A stretch of 64,000 bases of DNA. It comes from Flavobacterium jumunjinense (GTDB lineage Bacteria > Bacteroidota > Bacteroidia > Flavobacteriales > Flavobacteriaceae). The notes under the pieces are model-generated. The model did no database searches, was not told the DNA's origin, and worked only from the letters and a program-made list of their open reading frames with translations. Shown in pieces: positions 16,987 to 26,202 of this stretch. How positions within the stretch are numbered: position 1 is the stretch's first letter; each line of letters begins with the position of its first letter. The stretch spans positions 3,348,001-3,412,000 of the forward strand of contig NZ_CP091285.1 of the NCBI RefSeq assembly GCF_021650975.2. The letters are read 5' to 3'. The translations under genes and the position numbers were made by a program.

Positions 16987-17889
16987 TTAGAAGAATCTAG
17001 GTGAAGTAATTCTGTTTTTTGTAGCTATTTCAAAACGTAAGAATAATTCATGAGAACCTGAGTTATAGTTAGATAATTGAGTTGTTTCTGCATCATATCC
17101 ATAACCAATAAACCACGATTTAGAAATTTGAAAACCAATTAAACCACTAATTGTAGAATTCCATCGATAAGCAGTTCCTAAGGTAAGTTTGTCATACAAT
17201 AAAAAATTAGCTGTAATATCCGTTTGTAATGGAGCACCTTCAACAATTTTCGTTAACAAAGCAGGTTTGAATTTTATGTTCTGGTTAATATTAAAAACAT
17301 GACCGGCAATAAAATAATAATGTACTTTTTCTTTCTGTACTTTAATATCGTTGTCGTTATAATTATTAGTTTCGAAAAAGTTAGGTGCTGATATACCAAA
17401 ATAAGTAGCGTCTGAGTAAAAATAGAAGCCTGCACCAAAATTAGGAGAGAAATTTCCTTTTATATTCTGAAATTGTGGGTCATCTTGGTTGTATATGTTA
17501 AGCTTATTGATGTCTAGGTTGAAAAAATGTCCAGATGTTTTTAAACCAAAAGATAAAGTATAATTTTCATTAATAGGAAAAGAATAGGAAGCGTCAATTG
17601 AAACTATATTTTCTACAGTTGGACCAATTTTATCATTTACAAATGACAAACCAACACCAAAATTTGATTCATTTATTGGTGAATTAATTGAGAAATTATT
17701 AGTTACAGGAGCTCCATCTAAACCTACCCATTGATTACGGTGTAATAAAAACACACTAAGAATATCTCTACTGCCAGCATATGCAGGATTTATATTGATA
17801 GTGTTGTACATGTATTGAGTGTATTGAGAATCTTGCTGAGCAAAAGAAGCAATTGTCATTAAAAAAAGTAAAGTAATTTTTATTTTCAT
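16987..17889 (-). CDS. PorP/SprF-family type IX secretion outer-membrane protein
   Basis: 300 aa from the ATG at 17889 (MKIKITLLFLMTIASFAQQD); the longer frame to 17910 would put seven residues before the signal peptide and is unlikely. The hallmark segment QYTQYMYNTININPAYAGSR follows the signal peptide, and the rest is an alternating beta-barrel pattern. SprF is required for delivery of the large adhesin SprB to the surface in Flavobacterium. Such genes usually follow a giant type-B-CTD adhesin; none is present in this window, so the client is unknown. Confidence 0.92.
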   Translation of the reverse strand: MKIKITLLFLMTIASFAQQDSQYTQYMYNTININPAYAGSRDILSVFLLHRNQWVGLDGAPVTNNFSINSPINESNFGVGLSFVNDKIGPTVENIVSIDASYSFPINENYTLSFGLKTSGHFFNLDINKLNIYNQDDPQFQNIKGNFSPNFGAGFYFYSDATYFGISAPNFFETNNYNDNDIKVQKEKVHYYFIAGHVFNINQNIKFKPALLTKIVEGAPLQTDITANFLLYDKLTLGTAYRWNSTISGLIGFQISKSWFIGYGYDAETTQLSNYNSGSHELFLRFEIATKNRITSPRFF

Positions 17890-18037
17890 ACACTCAATAT
17901 TAAATAGCAACGAGATTTTAAATTTACACTATTTATATCAAATTTAGAAATATTCTATTGAATGATAAAAATTTGTATACTTTTTTGTAGTATTTCTGAA
18001 AAAAATATAGTTACTTTATGTACCTAAATTTACTATT

Positions 18038-18556
18038 ATGAAGAATTTAATTCTTATCAGACATTCAAAATCTAGTTGGGAAACTCTTTTTAAAGATATT
18101 GATAGACCACTTTCTAAAAGAGGAATTAATGATGCACATTTAATTTCATCTAAAATTGCTGATATTTTACCAAAAACATATATAGTTTGGTCTAGTACAG
18201 CAAAAAGAACTAGAGAATCGGCAATGATATATTCTGAACATTTAATGTTTTCCTATGAGAATGTGATATTGAAAGAGGAACTATATACTTTTGATGAGCA
18301 AAAATTAGAAGAAATCATAAAAAAATGTGAAAATAGATACGTTAACCTAATTCTTTTTGGACATAATGAAGCTATTACAAATTTTGTTAATAAATTTGGG
18401 AACCTTTTTATAGAAAATGTACCAACATCTGGAGTTGTTTCAATACAATTCGATATTGATGATTGGCAAGATTTAAAGAAAGGACAAACAATTAACACAC
18501 TTTTTCCAAGTCATTATAAAAATGAACAACATAATAAACAAGAAGTACATAGATAG
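18038..18556 (+). CDS. SixA-type histidine phosphatase
   Basis: 172 aa. The N-terminal RHSKSSWET motif (Arg8-His9) carries the phosphohistidine, and FGHNEAITNF carries the second His of the family. SixA enzymes remove phosphate from phosphohistidine proteins. The last 35 nt overlap the start of ppk1, so translation is probably coupled. Polyphosphate kinase itself works through a phosphohistidine, so a functional link is possible but unproven. Confidence 0.88.
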   Translation: MKNLILIRHSKSSWETLFKDIDRPLSKRGINDAHLISSKIADILPKTYIVWSSTAKRTRESAMIYSEHLMFSYENVILKEELYTFDEQKLEEIIKKCENRYVNLILFGHNEAITNFVNKFGNLFIENVPTSGVVSIQFDIDDWQDLKKGQTINTLFPSHYKNEQHNKQEVHR

Positions 18557-20618
18557 AGAAAAGAGTTGGTTAACATTTAATGCTAGAGTATTACAAGAAG
18601 CCGCAGATGAATCGGTTCCATTATTAGATAGATTACGCTTTTTAGGAATTTTTTCAAACAACCTTGATGAGTTCTTTAGAGTGCGTTATGCTGCAATTCG
18701 AAGAATGAGATTTGAGAATATCGATGATGAGAAAGTTTTAGGCGGAATTTCTGCTGACAAGCTTTTAAAAGAAATTACAGAAATTGTAATTGAACATCAA
18801 TCTGAAAGCTTACGTATTCTTAGTGAAATTGAACAAAAACTCGAAAAAGAGAGTATATATATTGTTAACGAAAAACAAATTTCGGGAGAACAAGAAAAAT
18901 TCATTAAAGATTATTTTATTAGAACCGTTAGTCCAGCCGTTGTAACAATTATGTTAAATGATTTGGATGACTTTCCTTTGCTAAAAGATACATCGGGATA
19001 TTTGGCTATAAAACTAGTAATGAATAAATCGGATGATTCTGATGCAATTTATAAATTTAGTAAAACTCAATATGCTATTGTAGAAATTCCTAATACAATA
19101 AATAGGTTTGTTGTGTTACCGTCAAATTCAGAAAAACAATATATCATAATGTTAGACGATGTTATTCGTTTAAACTTGAATTATATCTTTAATATTTTTG
19201 ATTATAAGACTATTTCTGCTCATATGATAAAAATTACTAGAGATGCTCAATTGGAGTTTGATAGTGATTTAAGTAAGAGCTTTATTGAAAAAATATCCGA
19301 TAGTGTAAAAGAAAGAAGAGTAGGTGAACCAGTTCGTTTTGTATACGATCAAGCGATAGAAAAAGATACATTGGCCTTTTTTCTAGAGCGAATGGATATC
19401 GATAGTTCCGATAGTATAATTCCAGGAGGAAGGTATCACAATCGAAGAGATTATATGAGCTTTCCAAATCTTGGACGATATGACTTACTTTATAAGCAAA
19501 ATCCACCTTTATCTATTCCTGGACTAGATATTGAAGGAAGTATTTTAGAAAAAATTAGACATAAAGATTATCTATTAAATGCACCATATCAGTCATTTTC
19601 GTATATAATTAAGTTCTTAAGGGAAGCAGCTTTAGACCCAAAGGTAGTTTCTATTAAAATCACTTTATATCGATTAGCAAAGAATTCGCAAATTGTAAGT
19701 TCATTAATAAATGCTGCTAAAAACGGAAAGAAAGTTGTTGTACAAATAGAATTACAAGCTCGCTTTGATGAAGCAAGTAATATTTCCTATGCTGAACAAA
19801 TGCAAACTGAAGGGATCGAACTTATCTTTGGGATGAAAGGATTGAAAGTGCATAGTAAAGTATGTATTATTGAAAGATTAGAAGAAAAAAAGGTGAAGCG
19901 TTACGGAGTTATTTCTACAGGAAACTTCAATGAAAATTCGGCAAAAGTTTATACAGACATAACACTTTTTACAGCAAATACTCCAATTTTGAAAGACGTT
20001 TCTAAAGTATTCGATTTCTTTGAAATTAACTATAAAATACATCGTTACAAACATTTATTTGTTTCACCACATTATACGCGTTCTAAGTTTACTAAATTAA
20101 TAGATAAAGAAATTTTAAATGCACAATTAGGTAAAAAAGCATACATAAAGCTAAAAATGAATAGTTTGTCAGATTTTAAAATGATTGATAAACTATATGA
20201 AGCAAGCAGTGCAGGTGTGAAAATTCAATTAATTATTAGAGGAATCTGTTGTTTAATTCCTGGGATTAAAGGAATGAGTGAAAATATAGAAGCTATTAGT
20301 ATAATTGATAATTATTTAGAACATTCACGTCTATATATTTTTGGAAATCAAGACAGTCCTGAGGTATATATATCTTCTGCGGATTTTATGACTCGTAATA
20401 TAGATGCTAGAGTAGAAATTACTTGTCCAATTTATGATGAAGAAATAAAAAATGAACTCATTGAAACATTTGATATTGGTTGGAATGCAAATGTGAAAGC
20501 TAGATTTCATTCAGAAAATTTAAAAAACGAATATCGTAGAAAAGGAGATGAAAAACCATATAGAGCACAATTAGAAATGTATAATTATTATAAAAATAAG
20601 TTAGATAATTCACAATAA
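18522..20618 (+). CDS. ppk1: Polyphosphate kinase 1
   Basis: 698 aa, full length. The N-terminal helical domain starts YIDREKSWLTFNARVLQEA, the head domain follows, and two phospholipase-D-like C-terminal domains complete it. The autophosphorylated histidine is His444 in GLKVHSKVCII (E. coli His435 equivalent), and LLNAPYQSFSYIIKFLREAA and STGNFNENSAKVYTD are conserved. It polymerises the ATP gamma-phosphate into polyphosphate. It is the middle gene of sixA-ppk1-ppx, 28 nt before ppx. Confidence 0.97.
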   Translation: MNNIINKKYIDREKSWLTFNARVLQEAADESVPLLDRLRFLGIFSNNLDEFFRVRYAAIRRMRFENIDDEKVLGGISADKLLKEITEIVIEHQSESLRILSEIEQKLEKESIYIVNEKQISGEQEKFIKDYFIRTVSPAVVTIMLNDLDDFPLLKDTSGYLAIKLVMNKSDDSDAIYKFSKTQYAIVEIPNTINRFVVLPSNSEKQYIIMLDDVIRLNLNYIFNIFDYKTISAHMIKITRDAQLEFDSDLSKSFIEKISDSVKERRVGEPVRFVYDQAIEKDTLAFFLERMDIDSSDSIIPGGRYHNRRDYMSFPNLGRYDLLYKQNPPLSIPGLDIEGSILEKIRHKDYLLNAPYQSFSYIIKFLREAALDPKVVSIKITLYRLAKNSQIVSSLINAAKNGKKVVVQIELQARFDEASNISYAEQMQTEGIELIFGMKGLKVHSKVCIIERLEEKKVKRYGVISTGNFNENSAKVYTDITLFTANTPILKDVSKVFDFFEINYKIHRYKHLFVSPHYTRSKFTKLIDKEILNAQLGKKAYIKLKMNSLSDFKMIDKLYEASSAGVKIQLIIRGICCLIPGIKGMSENIEAISIIDNYLEHSRLYIFGNQDSPEVYISSADFMTRNIDARVEITCPIYDEEIKNELIETFDIGWNANVKARFHSENLKNEYRRKGDEKPYRAQLEMYNYYKNKLDNSQ

Positions 20619-20646
20619 GGTAGTTATTAATTGTAAAAATAAATTC

Positions 20647-21537
20647 ATGATTACAATAAAAAAATATGCAGCAATAGATATAGGTTCCAATGCAATGCGA
20701 TTATTAATAACTAATATAGTGGAGCAAAATGGAAAACCAACTCAATTTAATAAAAGTTCACTTGTTCGCGTTCCAATACGTTTAGGACAAGATGCGTTTA
20801 CTGTTGGTGAAATTTCAGAAGAAAATATTTTGCGTATGGTGGATGCAATGAAAGCATTCAGCCTTTTAATGAAAGTACATAAAGTTGAAAAATATAAAGC
20901 CTGTGCAACTTCTGCAATGAGAGAAGCCTATAATGGTAATGAAATTTCAGATTTAATTAAGAAAAAGACCGATATAAAGATTGAACTAATTGATGGAAAA
21001 AAAGAAGCTTCAATTATTGCTGGATCAGATTTAAAGCAATTTATAAATACGGAAAAAACTTTTTTATATGTAGATGTTGGAGGAGGAAGTACAGAGTTTT
21101 CGATCTTTTCGGAAGGAAAAATGATAACTTCAAAGTCGTTTAAAAATGGAACAGTTCGTTTATTAAACAATATGGTTAATGAGATTGTTTGGGTAGAAAT
21201 TGAAAAATGGATTAAAAAGAATACAGAACCTTATCATGAAATAACATTAATAGGTTCTGGAGGAAATATTAATAAATTATTTAAAATGTCTGAGAAGCAT
21301 CAAGATAAGCCACTTTCTTACGTGTATTTAAATTCTCAATATCAGAAATTAAATGCAATGACCTATGAAGATCGTATTGCAGAATTAGGGTTAAATCCAG
21401 ACAGAGCAGACGTAATTATACCTGCAACAAAAATTTATTTGAGTGCAATGAAGTGGAGTGGGGCAAGGCAAATCTTTGTTCCTAAAATTGGATTGTCTGA
21501 TGGTATTGTTAAAGCGATGTATTATGGTAAGATTTAA
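20647..21537 (+). CDS. Exopolyphosphatase / Ppx-GppA phosphatase
   Basis: 296 aa, the short two-domain form without the C-terminal HD-like part of E. coli Ppx. ASKHA motifs: AAIDIGSNAMRLLI at the N-terminus (phosphate 1) and YVDVGGGSTEFSIF near residue 140 (phosphate 2), then LIGSGGNINKLF. It hydrolyses polyphosphate ends or pppGpp. Its position after ppk1 supports the polyphosphate role. Confidence 0.92.
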   Translation: MITIKKYAAIDIGSNAMRLLITNIVEQNGKPTQFNKSSLVRVPIRLGQDAFTVGEISEENILRMVDAMKAFSLLMKVHKVEKYKACATSAMREAYNGNEISDLIKKKTDIKIELIDGKKEASIIAGSDLKQFINTEKTFLYVDVGGGSTEFSIFSEGKMITSKSFKNGTVRLLNNMVNEIVWVEIEKWIKKNTEPYHEITLIGSGGNINKLFKMSEKHQDKPLSYVYLNSQYQKLNAMTYEDRIAELGLNPDRADVIIPATKIYLSAMKWSGARQIFVPKIGLSDGIVKAMYYGKI

Positions 21538-21541
21538 AATA

Positions 21542-22063
21542 ATGAATTCAATGAAAATTGTGCTGCTACTAAACTTTGTATTGCTTATTTCTTCTTGTAA
21601 GGAAAATACAGCTAAAAAAGAGGATGATTTTTTAGAATTTGACAAATTAGAATATTACTATAACGATATTTCTGAGGAAAATGTTTTTAATTTATACGAT
21701 AGTAAAAATAAAGAAGATTCTATTCATTTTCAATTGATAACATCTATTTACCCTGACGAATTAGATAGTAATTTTAAGCAAAAGTTAAAACAATTTGGGT
21801 ATAAGCAAAAGAGCTTAACTCAAGTTAAGAAGGATAGTATAAAAAATATTTTTAACGCTTTAAAATGTACAGATAAAAAAGCCTATGGATGTTTGCCAAT
21901 TTACAGAGATGTTTTATTTCTTTATAAGGAGAACAAATTAAAAGGAATTATAAAAATAGCTCTTGATTGTCACCAAACATATAGTATCGGAATAAATGAA
22001 AAGTTAGAGGATCTTGGGCTTTGTAGTAAGGAATACAAATCATTAAATAAGATTTTAAGATAA
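21542..22063 (+). CDS. Hypothetical lipoprotein
   Basis: 173 aa from the ATG at 21542; an ATG nine bases later (MKIVLLLNFVLLISSC) is the other likely start. The lipobox is LISSC with the lipidated Cys at residue 19. The mature part is charged, with two Cys pairs further on (KCTDKKAYGC and LDCHQ...LC). It lies 5 nt after ppx, so it is probably the last gene of the polyphosphate operon. No family was recognised. Confidence 0.68.
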   Translation: MNSMKIVLLLNFVLLISSCKENTAKKEDDFLEFDKLEYYYNDISEENVFNLYDSKNKEDSIHFQLITSIYPDELDSNFKQKLKQFGYKQKSLTQVKKDSIKNIFNALKCTDKKAYGCLPIYRDVLFLYKENKLKGIIKIALDCHQTYSIGINEKLEDLGLCSKEYKSLNKILR

Positions 22064-22244
22064 AGAATATAAAAACATACTATCATTTTTAGAATAAAAT
22101 GCATAAGTATTAACTTACACGAGTTCTAGAGTATTAAATTTAGATTAGTATTCTGAAATTTAGGCTATTTTTAAGTTAATTTTTTGTTTTTATTTCTAAT
22201 TACGTAATAATATTATTATTATTGTATTTATTAAATTTACATCT

Positions 22245-22820
22245 ATGGCAATTAATTTACAAAAAGGACAAAAAATTGATATTGGATTATCAAAAATTAC
22301 AGTTGGATTAGGCTGGGATCCAAATGAAGGAACTGGAAATGATTTCGATTTAGATGCTTCTGCAATAATGATTGACGAAAATCGAAAGCTATTAGGAGAA
22401 GAGTATTTTATATTCTACAATAATTTAAAATCACCAGATGGTTCTTTAGAGCACACAGGTGACGATCCAACTGGAGGTAATAGTGATGGAGATGATGATG
22501 AAGCAATTAAAATAGATTTAACATTGGTTAATGAAAAAGTTAATGAAATTCTATTTGTTGTTACTATTGAAGACTTTGAAAGAAGGAAACAAAATTTTGG
22601 TCAAGTAAGAAATTCATATATTCGTATTGTCGACAATTCTACTAATGAAGAAATTGCAAAATATGAGTTAGACGAAGACTTCTCAATTGAAACAGGAGTT
22701 GAATTTGGAAGACTATATAAAAGAAATGGAGAGTGGAAATTTGAAGCTTCTGGAATTGGTTATAAAGCAGATTTAGGTTTTTTCTTAGAGAAATATTTTT
22801 CCGGCCAAATAATTAAATAA
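22245..22820 (+). CDS. TerD-family protein (first of four)
   Basis: 191 aa. TerD domains bind Ca2+ through acidic loops; here DFDLDAS at 33-39, HTGDD at 70-74 and GDDDE at 82-86. The family signature GLGWDPNEGTG and the ending EFGRLYKRNGEWKFEA are intact. TerD proteins are cytoplasmic or membrane-associated components of the Ter stress system (tellurite, colicin and phage phenotypes in other bacteria). This gene opens the cluster, with a 181-bp leader region in front that has no exact TAnnTTTG match. It is closest in sequence to the third TerD (24967-25521), suggesting a recent duplication. Confidence 0.95.
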   Translation: MAINLQKGQKIDIGLSKITVGLGWDPNEGTGNDFDLDASAIMIDENRKLLGEEYFIFYNNLKSPDGSLEHTGDDPTGGNSDGDDDEAIKIDLTLVNEKVNEILFVVTIEDFERRKQNFGQVRNSYIRIVDNSTNEEIAKYELDEDFSIETGVEFGRLYKRNGEWKFEASGIGYKADLGFFLEKYFSGQIIK

Positions 22821-22824
22821 TTTC

Positions 22825-23493
22825 ATGGCTATTAACTTGCAAAAAGGTCAAACAATTGACTTAAGAAAAAATGATAAAGGAGAATCTTTTGATCTCTCTC
22901 TCGTAACTATAGGTTTAGGTTGGGATGTTAGAAAAAAAGATACTGGTTTTTTTAGTAAACTATTTGGAGGCAATGATGAACCTGAATATGATTTAGATGC
23001 TTTGGCATTTCTACTAGATTCTAACGGAAAAGTAGCCGATTTAGGAAGAACAGTAAGAAATACCAATGGTGGAGAAGTAAGCCTTTTCGAAAGTGATATT
23101 ATTTTTTTTAATTCTATGAAACATCCTTCGGGAAATATTTGGCTAACTGGAGATAATAGAACAGGAGCAGGTGATGGAGATGATGAACAAATTATTGTTA
23201 AATTAGATGCTTTAGATAAAAAGTATGAAAAAATAGTTTTTATAGTAACTATTTATCAAGGAAAAAGAAGAGAACAACATTTCGGATTACTTGAAAATGC
23301 ATATATTAGGGCAGTTGATGCTAAAGGAAAAGAAATTGCAAAATTTAATCTTTCAGGAAATAGTAGTCTAAACGGAACAAGAGCCATGATATTTTCTGAG
23401 GCTTATAGAGAAGGTAGCGAATGGAAATTTAAAGCAATTGGAGAACCAAGAAGTACAGATAATTTTGTTGACATTTTAAAAGAATTTACTTGA
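22825..23493 (+). CDS. TerD-family protein (second, long form)
   Basis: 222 aa. It has the same core as other TerD proteins (GLGWDVRKK, YDLDALAFLLD, LTGDNRTGAGDGDDE, AYREGSEWKF) with an insertion around residues 35-50 (GFFSKLFGGNDEPE) and an N-terminal RKND loop, as in the TerE/TerX-like branch. Acidic ligands are retained. It starts 4 nt after the first TerD and its stop overlaps the TTG start of the next gene, implying coupled translation. Confidence 0.93.
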   Translation: MAINLQKGQTIDLRKNDKGESFDLSLVTIGLGWDVRKKDTGFFSKLFGGNDEPEYDLDALAFLLDSNGKVADLGRTVRNTNGGEVSLFESDIIFFNSMKHPSGNIWLTGDNRTGAGDGDDEQIIVKLDALDKKYEKIVFIVTIYQGKRREQHFGLLENAYIRAVDAKGKEIAKFNLSGNSSLNGTRAMIFSEAYREGSEWKFKAIGEPRSTDNFVDILKEFT

Positions 23494-24152
23494 ATTTAAA
23501 ATATAAAAAATACGACCATATTTCTTTCGATTTATGGTTAACAATAATCAAATCAAATCCAGAATTTAAAAGTAAAAGGAATCAATTATTCAAAGATTTC
23601 TTTAATATTGAAAGTTCAATAGTCGAAGTATCTCAAAAAATAAGATACTTCGACTTGCTATGTAATAAAATTAATGAAAAGACAGGTTTAAATATTGATA
23701 CGTTTGAAATTTATTATTTAATATTAAGTTCTTTAGACGTAAATATAGAAGTTATTGATACTAATGTTTTAACAGATTTTTATCTAAAAACTGAAGAATT
23801 ATTTCTAGAGTATAAACCACAATTGTTATTTGAAAATATAAAAGAGCTTTTTGAGGAAATTAAAAATAATGGAACAACAATGAATATTTTAAGTAATACA
23901 GCCTTTATTAAAGGAACTACTTTACGAAAAATATTAAATCATTATGAAATAGATAAATACTTTTTATTTCAAATTTATTCAGATGAATGTGAATTTTCTA
24001 AACCAAATAATAGTATTTTCGATTTGGTTTATCAACAAGTAAATAAAAATAAAAAGACAGATAAATCTAAAATATTACATGTTGGTGATAATAGTGTTGC
24101 CGATTTTAATGGAGCTAAGAGTTTTGGATTTGATGCACATTTAATACAATAA
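23490..24152 (+). CDS. HAD-superfamily hydrolase of the Ter cluster
   Basis: 220 aa. It begins with TTG at 23490, which overlaps the TGA of the preceding gene; no ATG fits. HAD motif I is SFDLWLT: the nucleophile Asp14 is present, but the usual second Asp two residues on is Trp, as in haloacid-dehalogenase-like members, so phosphatase chemistry may be altered. Motif II is ILSNTAF, and motif IV is HVGDNSVADFNGAK. HAD genes beside phosphoribosyltransferases are a known part of Ter loci and were proposed to build a nucleoside-like metabolite. Substrate unknown. Confidence 0.85.
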   Translation: MNLKYKKYDHISFDLWLTIIKSNPEFKSKRNQLFKDFFNIESSIVEVSQKIRYFDLLCNKINEKTGLNIDTFEIYYLILSSLDVNIEVIDTNVLTDFYLKTEELFLEYKPQLLFENIKELFEEIKNNGTTMNILSNTAFIKGTTLRKILNHYEIDKYFLFQIYSDECEFSKPNNSIFDLVYQQVNKNKKTDKSKILHVGDNSVADFNGAKSFGFDAHLIQ

Positions 24153-24157
24153 AAAAA

Positions 24158-24964
24158 TTGAATAAAAGTTACAGTTTACATAAAATTCTTGACGAAGAAG
24201 ATTGTCCATTTAAACCAGAAGAGTATAGTTGGTTTAAATTTGGAGACAAGTATTTTGCGAAAAAATTTGCAGAAGAATTGTTCTCTAATTTCATAGTAGA
24301 GTATGGTGAAACATTATTAAATCAAGAAGAAATAATAATTCTTCCTAGTCCCTATTTATCAATTCCAACGGCATCAAACTTTTTATGCTATTATTTTAAA
24401 GAAAAAATTAACGTATTTCTTTTTAATAATAACAAAAAGTCATGTTTAGAATCTAAAATTTATCGAAATCAAACCTATGTCACAGATTACGGAAATTTAG
24501 ATTTTGAAGAACGAGTTAAATTAATTTCTAATGATACTTATTATATTGATAAAGATTTTATTAAAGATAAATTTTGCATTTTTGTAGACGATATTAAAAT
24601 TACAGGAAGTCACGAACACACTGTTAACAAGATATTGAATCAATATGGTGTTTCAGGAGAGTTTATTTTTGTTTATTTTGCTGAACTAATAAACAAGAAT
24701 ATTCATCCAAGAATAGAAAATTATTACAATTATTTTGCCGTAAAAGGGATAAAGGAAATAATTGAAGTTATAAATAGAGAAACTTTTCAATTTAACACAA
24801 GAATCGTTAAGTTTATTTTAAACCTAAATTTTACAGAATTTAATCATCTTATAGAAAACATTTCTCAACAAAGGAGTAAAGAGCTTTTTTATTTAGCAAT
24901 CAGTAATAACTATCATCAAATATTAGAATATAAAGAAAATTTAAAAAGTATTAATATAAACTAA
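24158..24964 (+). CDS. Phosphoribosyltransferase-like protein of the Ter cluster
   Basis: 268 aa, also with a TTG start, 5 nt after the HAD gene. The PRPP-binding loop is CIFVDDIKITGSHEHTV (VDDIKITGSH at 143-152), the type I PRTase signature. An earlier LPSPYLSIPTAS segment fits the first loop. The C-terminal 80 residues are helical without a recognised domain. The expected chemistry is transfer of ribose-5-phosphate to or from a base. With the HAD gene it forms the predicted small-metabolite module of the cluster. Confidence 0.8.
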   Translation: MNKSYSLHKILDEEDCPFKPEEYSWFKFGDKYFAKKFAEELFSNFIVEYGETLLNQEEIIILPSPYLSIPTASNFLCYYFKEKINVFLFNNNKKSCLESKIYRNQTYVTDYGNLDFEERVKLISNDTYYIDKDFIKDKFCIFVDDIKITGSHEHTVNKILNQYGVSGEFIFVYFAELINKNIHPRIENYYNYFAVKGIKEIIEVINRETFQFNTRIVKFILNLNFTEFNHLIENISQQRSKELFYLAISNNYHQILEYKENLKSININ

Positions 24965-24966
24965 CT

Positions 24967-25521
24967 ATGGCAATTAATTTACAAAAAGGACAACGCGAGA
25001 ATATAAACGCTCCAAAGTTCACAATAGGTTTGGGGTGGGATACTAATGAATCATCAACAGGTTCAGGATTCGATTTAGACGCTTCTATATTTGTTCTAGG
25101 AGAGAACAAAAAAATAATATCAGATGCTCACTTTATTTTTTATAATAATCTAAAAACACCAGACGGATCTGTAGAGCATACAGGTGACAATTTAACAGGA
25201 GATGGAGATGGTGATGATGAACAAGTTTTAGTTGACTTATCTAAAATCGCAGATAATGTTGCAGAAATTTGTGTTGTTGTTACTATCCACGATGCTGAAG
25301 AAAGAAAACAAAATTTTGGACAAGTTAGAAATTCTTTTATTAGAATTTTTAATTCAAATTCAAATGAAGAAATTCTTAAATATGAATTAGATGAAGATTT
25401 TTCAATTGAAACAGCAGTAGAGTTTGGTCGTATTTACAAACGTAATAACGAATGGAAATTTGAGGCGATTGGAGTAGGAATGAAAGGTGGATTGGAAGAT
25501 TATTTAAATAAGTATAACTAA
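24967..25521 (+). CDS. TerD-family protein (third)
   Basis: 184 aa, canonical TerD length. Motifs: GLGWDTNESS, GFDLDASIFVL, HTGDNLTGDGDGDDEQ, and KYELDEDFSIETAVEFGRIYKR close to the C-terminus. All acidic Ca2+ positions are kept. It is the nearest relative of the first TerD in this cluster and starts 2 nt after the PRTase gene. Confidence 0.95.
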   Translation: MAINLQKGQRENINAPKFTIGLGWDTNESSTGSGFDLDASIFVLGENKKIISDAHFIFYNNLKTPDGSVEHTGDNLTGDGDGDDEQVLVDLSKIADNVAEICVVVTIHDAEERKQNFGQVRNSFIRIFNSNSNEEILKYELDEDFSIETAVEFGRIYKRNNEWKFEAIGVGMKGGLEDYLNKYN

Positions 25522-25536
25522 AAAAGACTATAAAAA

Positions 25537-26196
25537 ATGGCAATTAATTTAACAAAAGGACAAAAGATAGATTTAAGAAAATCTTCTGGAGAAACATTAA
25601 CAAATTTTTGTGTAGGGGTAAACTGGGGAGCAATTGAAAAGAAAACAATGTTTGGACTTTCAAAATCGGTTATAGATATAGATTTAGATTTAAGTTGCAT
25701 ACTTGTAGATGATCAAGGTAATGTTAGTGATCATTTATACTCACCATTATATAGAGTAGAAGTACTTCAACAATTTGGTTTACCTAAAGGTAAATTATTG
25801 ACTTCTGATGGTGCAATGAAGCACACTGGTGATGATTTAGAAGGAGATAAAGGCGGTGATGATGGTTTAGATAATGAAATCATCACAGTAGATTTATCTA
25901 AAATAAATGCTAATGTTAATCAAATTTTCTTTTTCTTGAATAATGCAGGAAATGAAGATTTTGCACAAATCCCTTATGCGAAAATTAGAATGTATGAAGG
26001 AACTCCAACAAGAGTTCAATCGGTTTTTGCAGATTATAATGTTTCAGCAGAAGCACAATATGCAGGCAAAAAATCAATCATCATGGGTAAATTATACAAA
26101 AGAAATGGTGAATGGAAATTTAGCGCAATTGGTGACCCAACAGAAGATTCATTCTTAGGACAAACTATTCATAGAATTATAAAATCTTACCTATAA
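25537..26196 (+). CDS. TerD-family protein (fourth, divergent)
   Basis: 219 aa. It begins MAINLTKGQKIDLRKSSGE like the others. The core is diverged: VGVNWGAIEK, DIDLDLSCILVD, KHTGDDLEGDKGGDDGLDNE, and LYKRNGEWKFSAIGDP near the end. The DLDL and GDD acidic sites are present, but the second half differs (QIFFFLNNAGNEDFAQIPYA), in line with a separate TerZ/TerX-like branch. The paralogue set suggests hetero-oligomers. Confidence 0.92.
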   Translation: MAINLTKGQKIDLRKSSGETLTNFCVGVNWGAIEKKTMFGLSKSVIDIDLDLSCILVDDQGNVSDHLYSPLYRVEVLQQFGLPKGKLLTSDGAMKHTGDDLEGDKGGDDGLDNEIITVDLSKINANVNQIFFFLNNAGNEDFAQIPYAKIRMYEGTPTRVQSVFADYNVSAEAQYAGKKSIIMGKLYKRNGEWKFSAIGDPTEDSFLGQTIHRIIKSYL

Positions 26197-26202
26197 TTAA
26201 TT

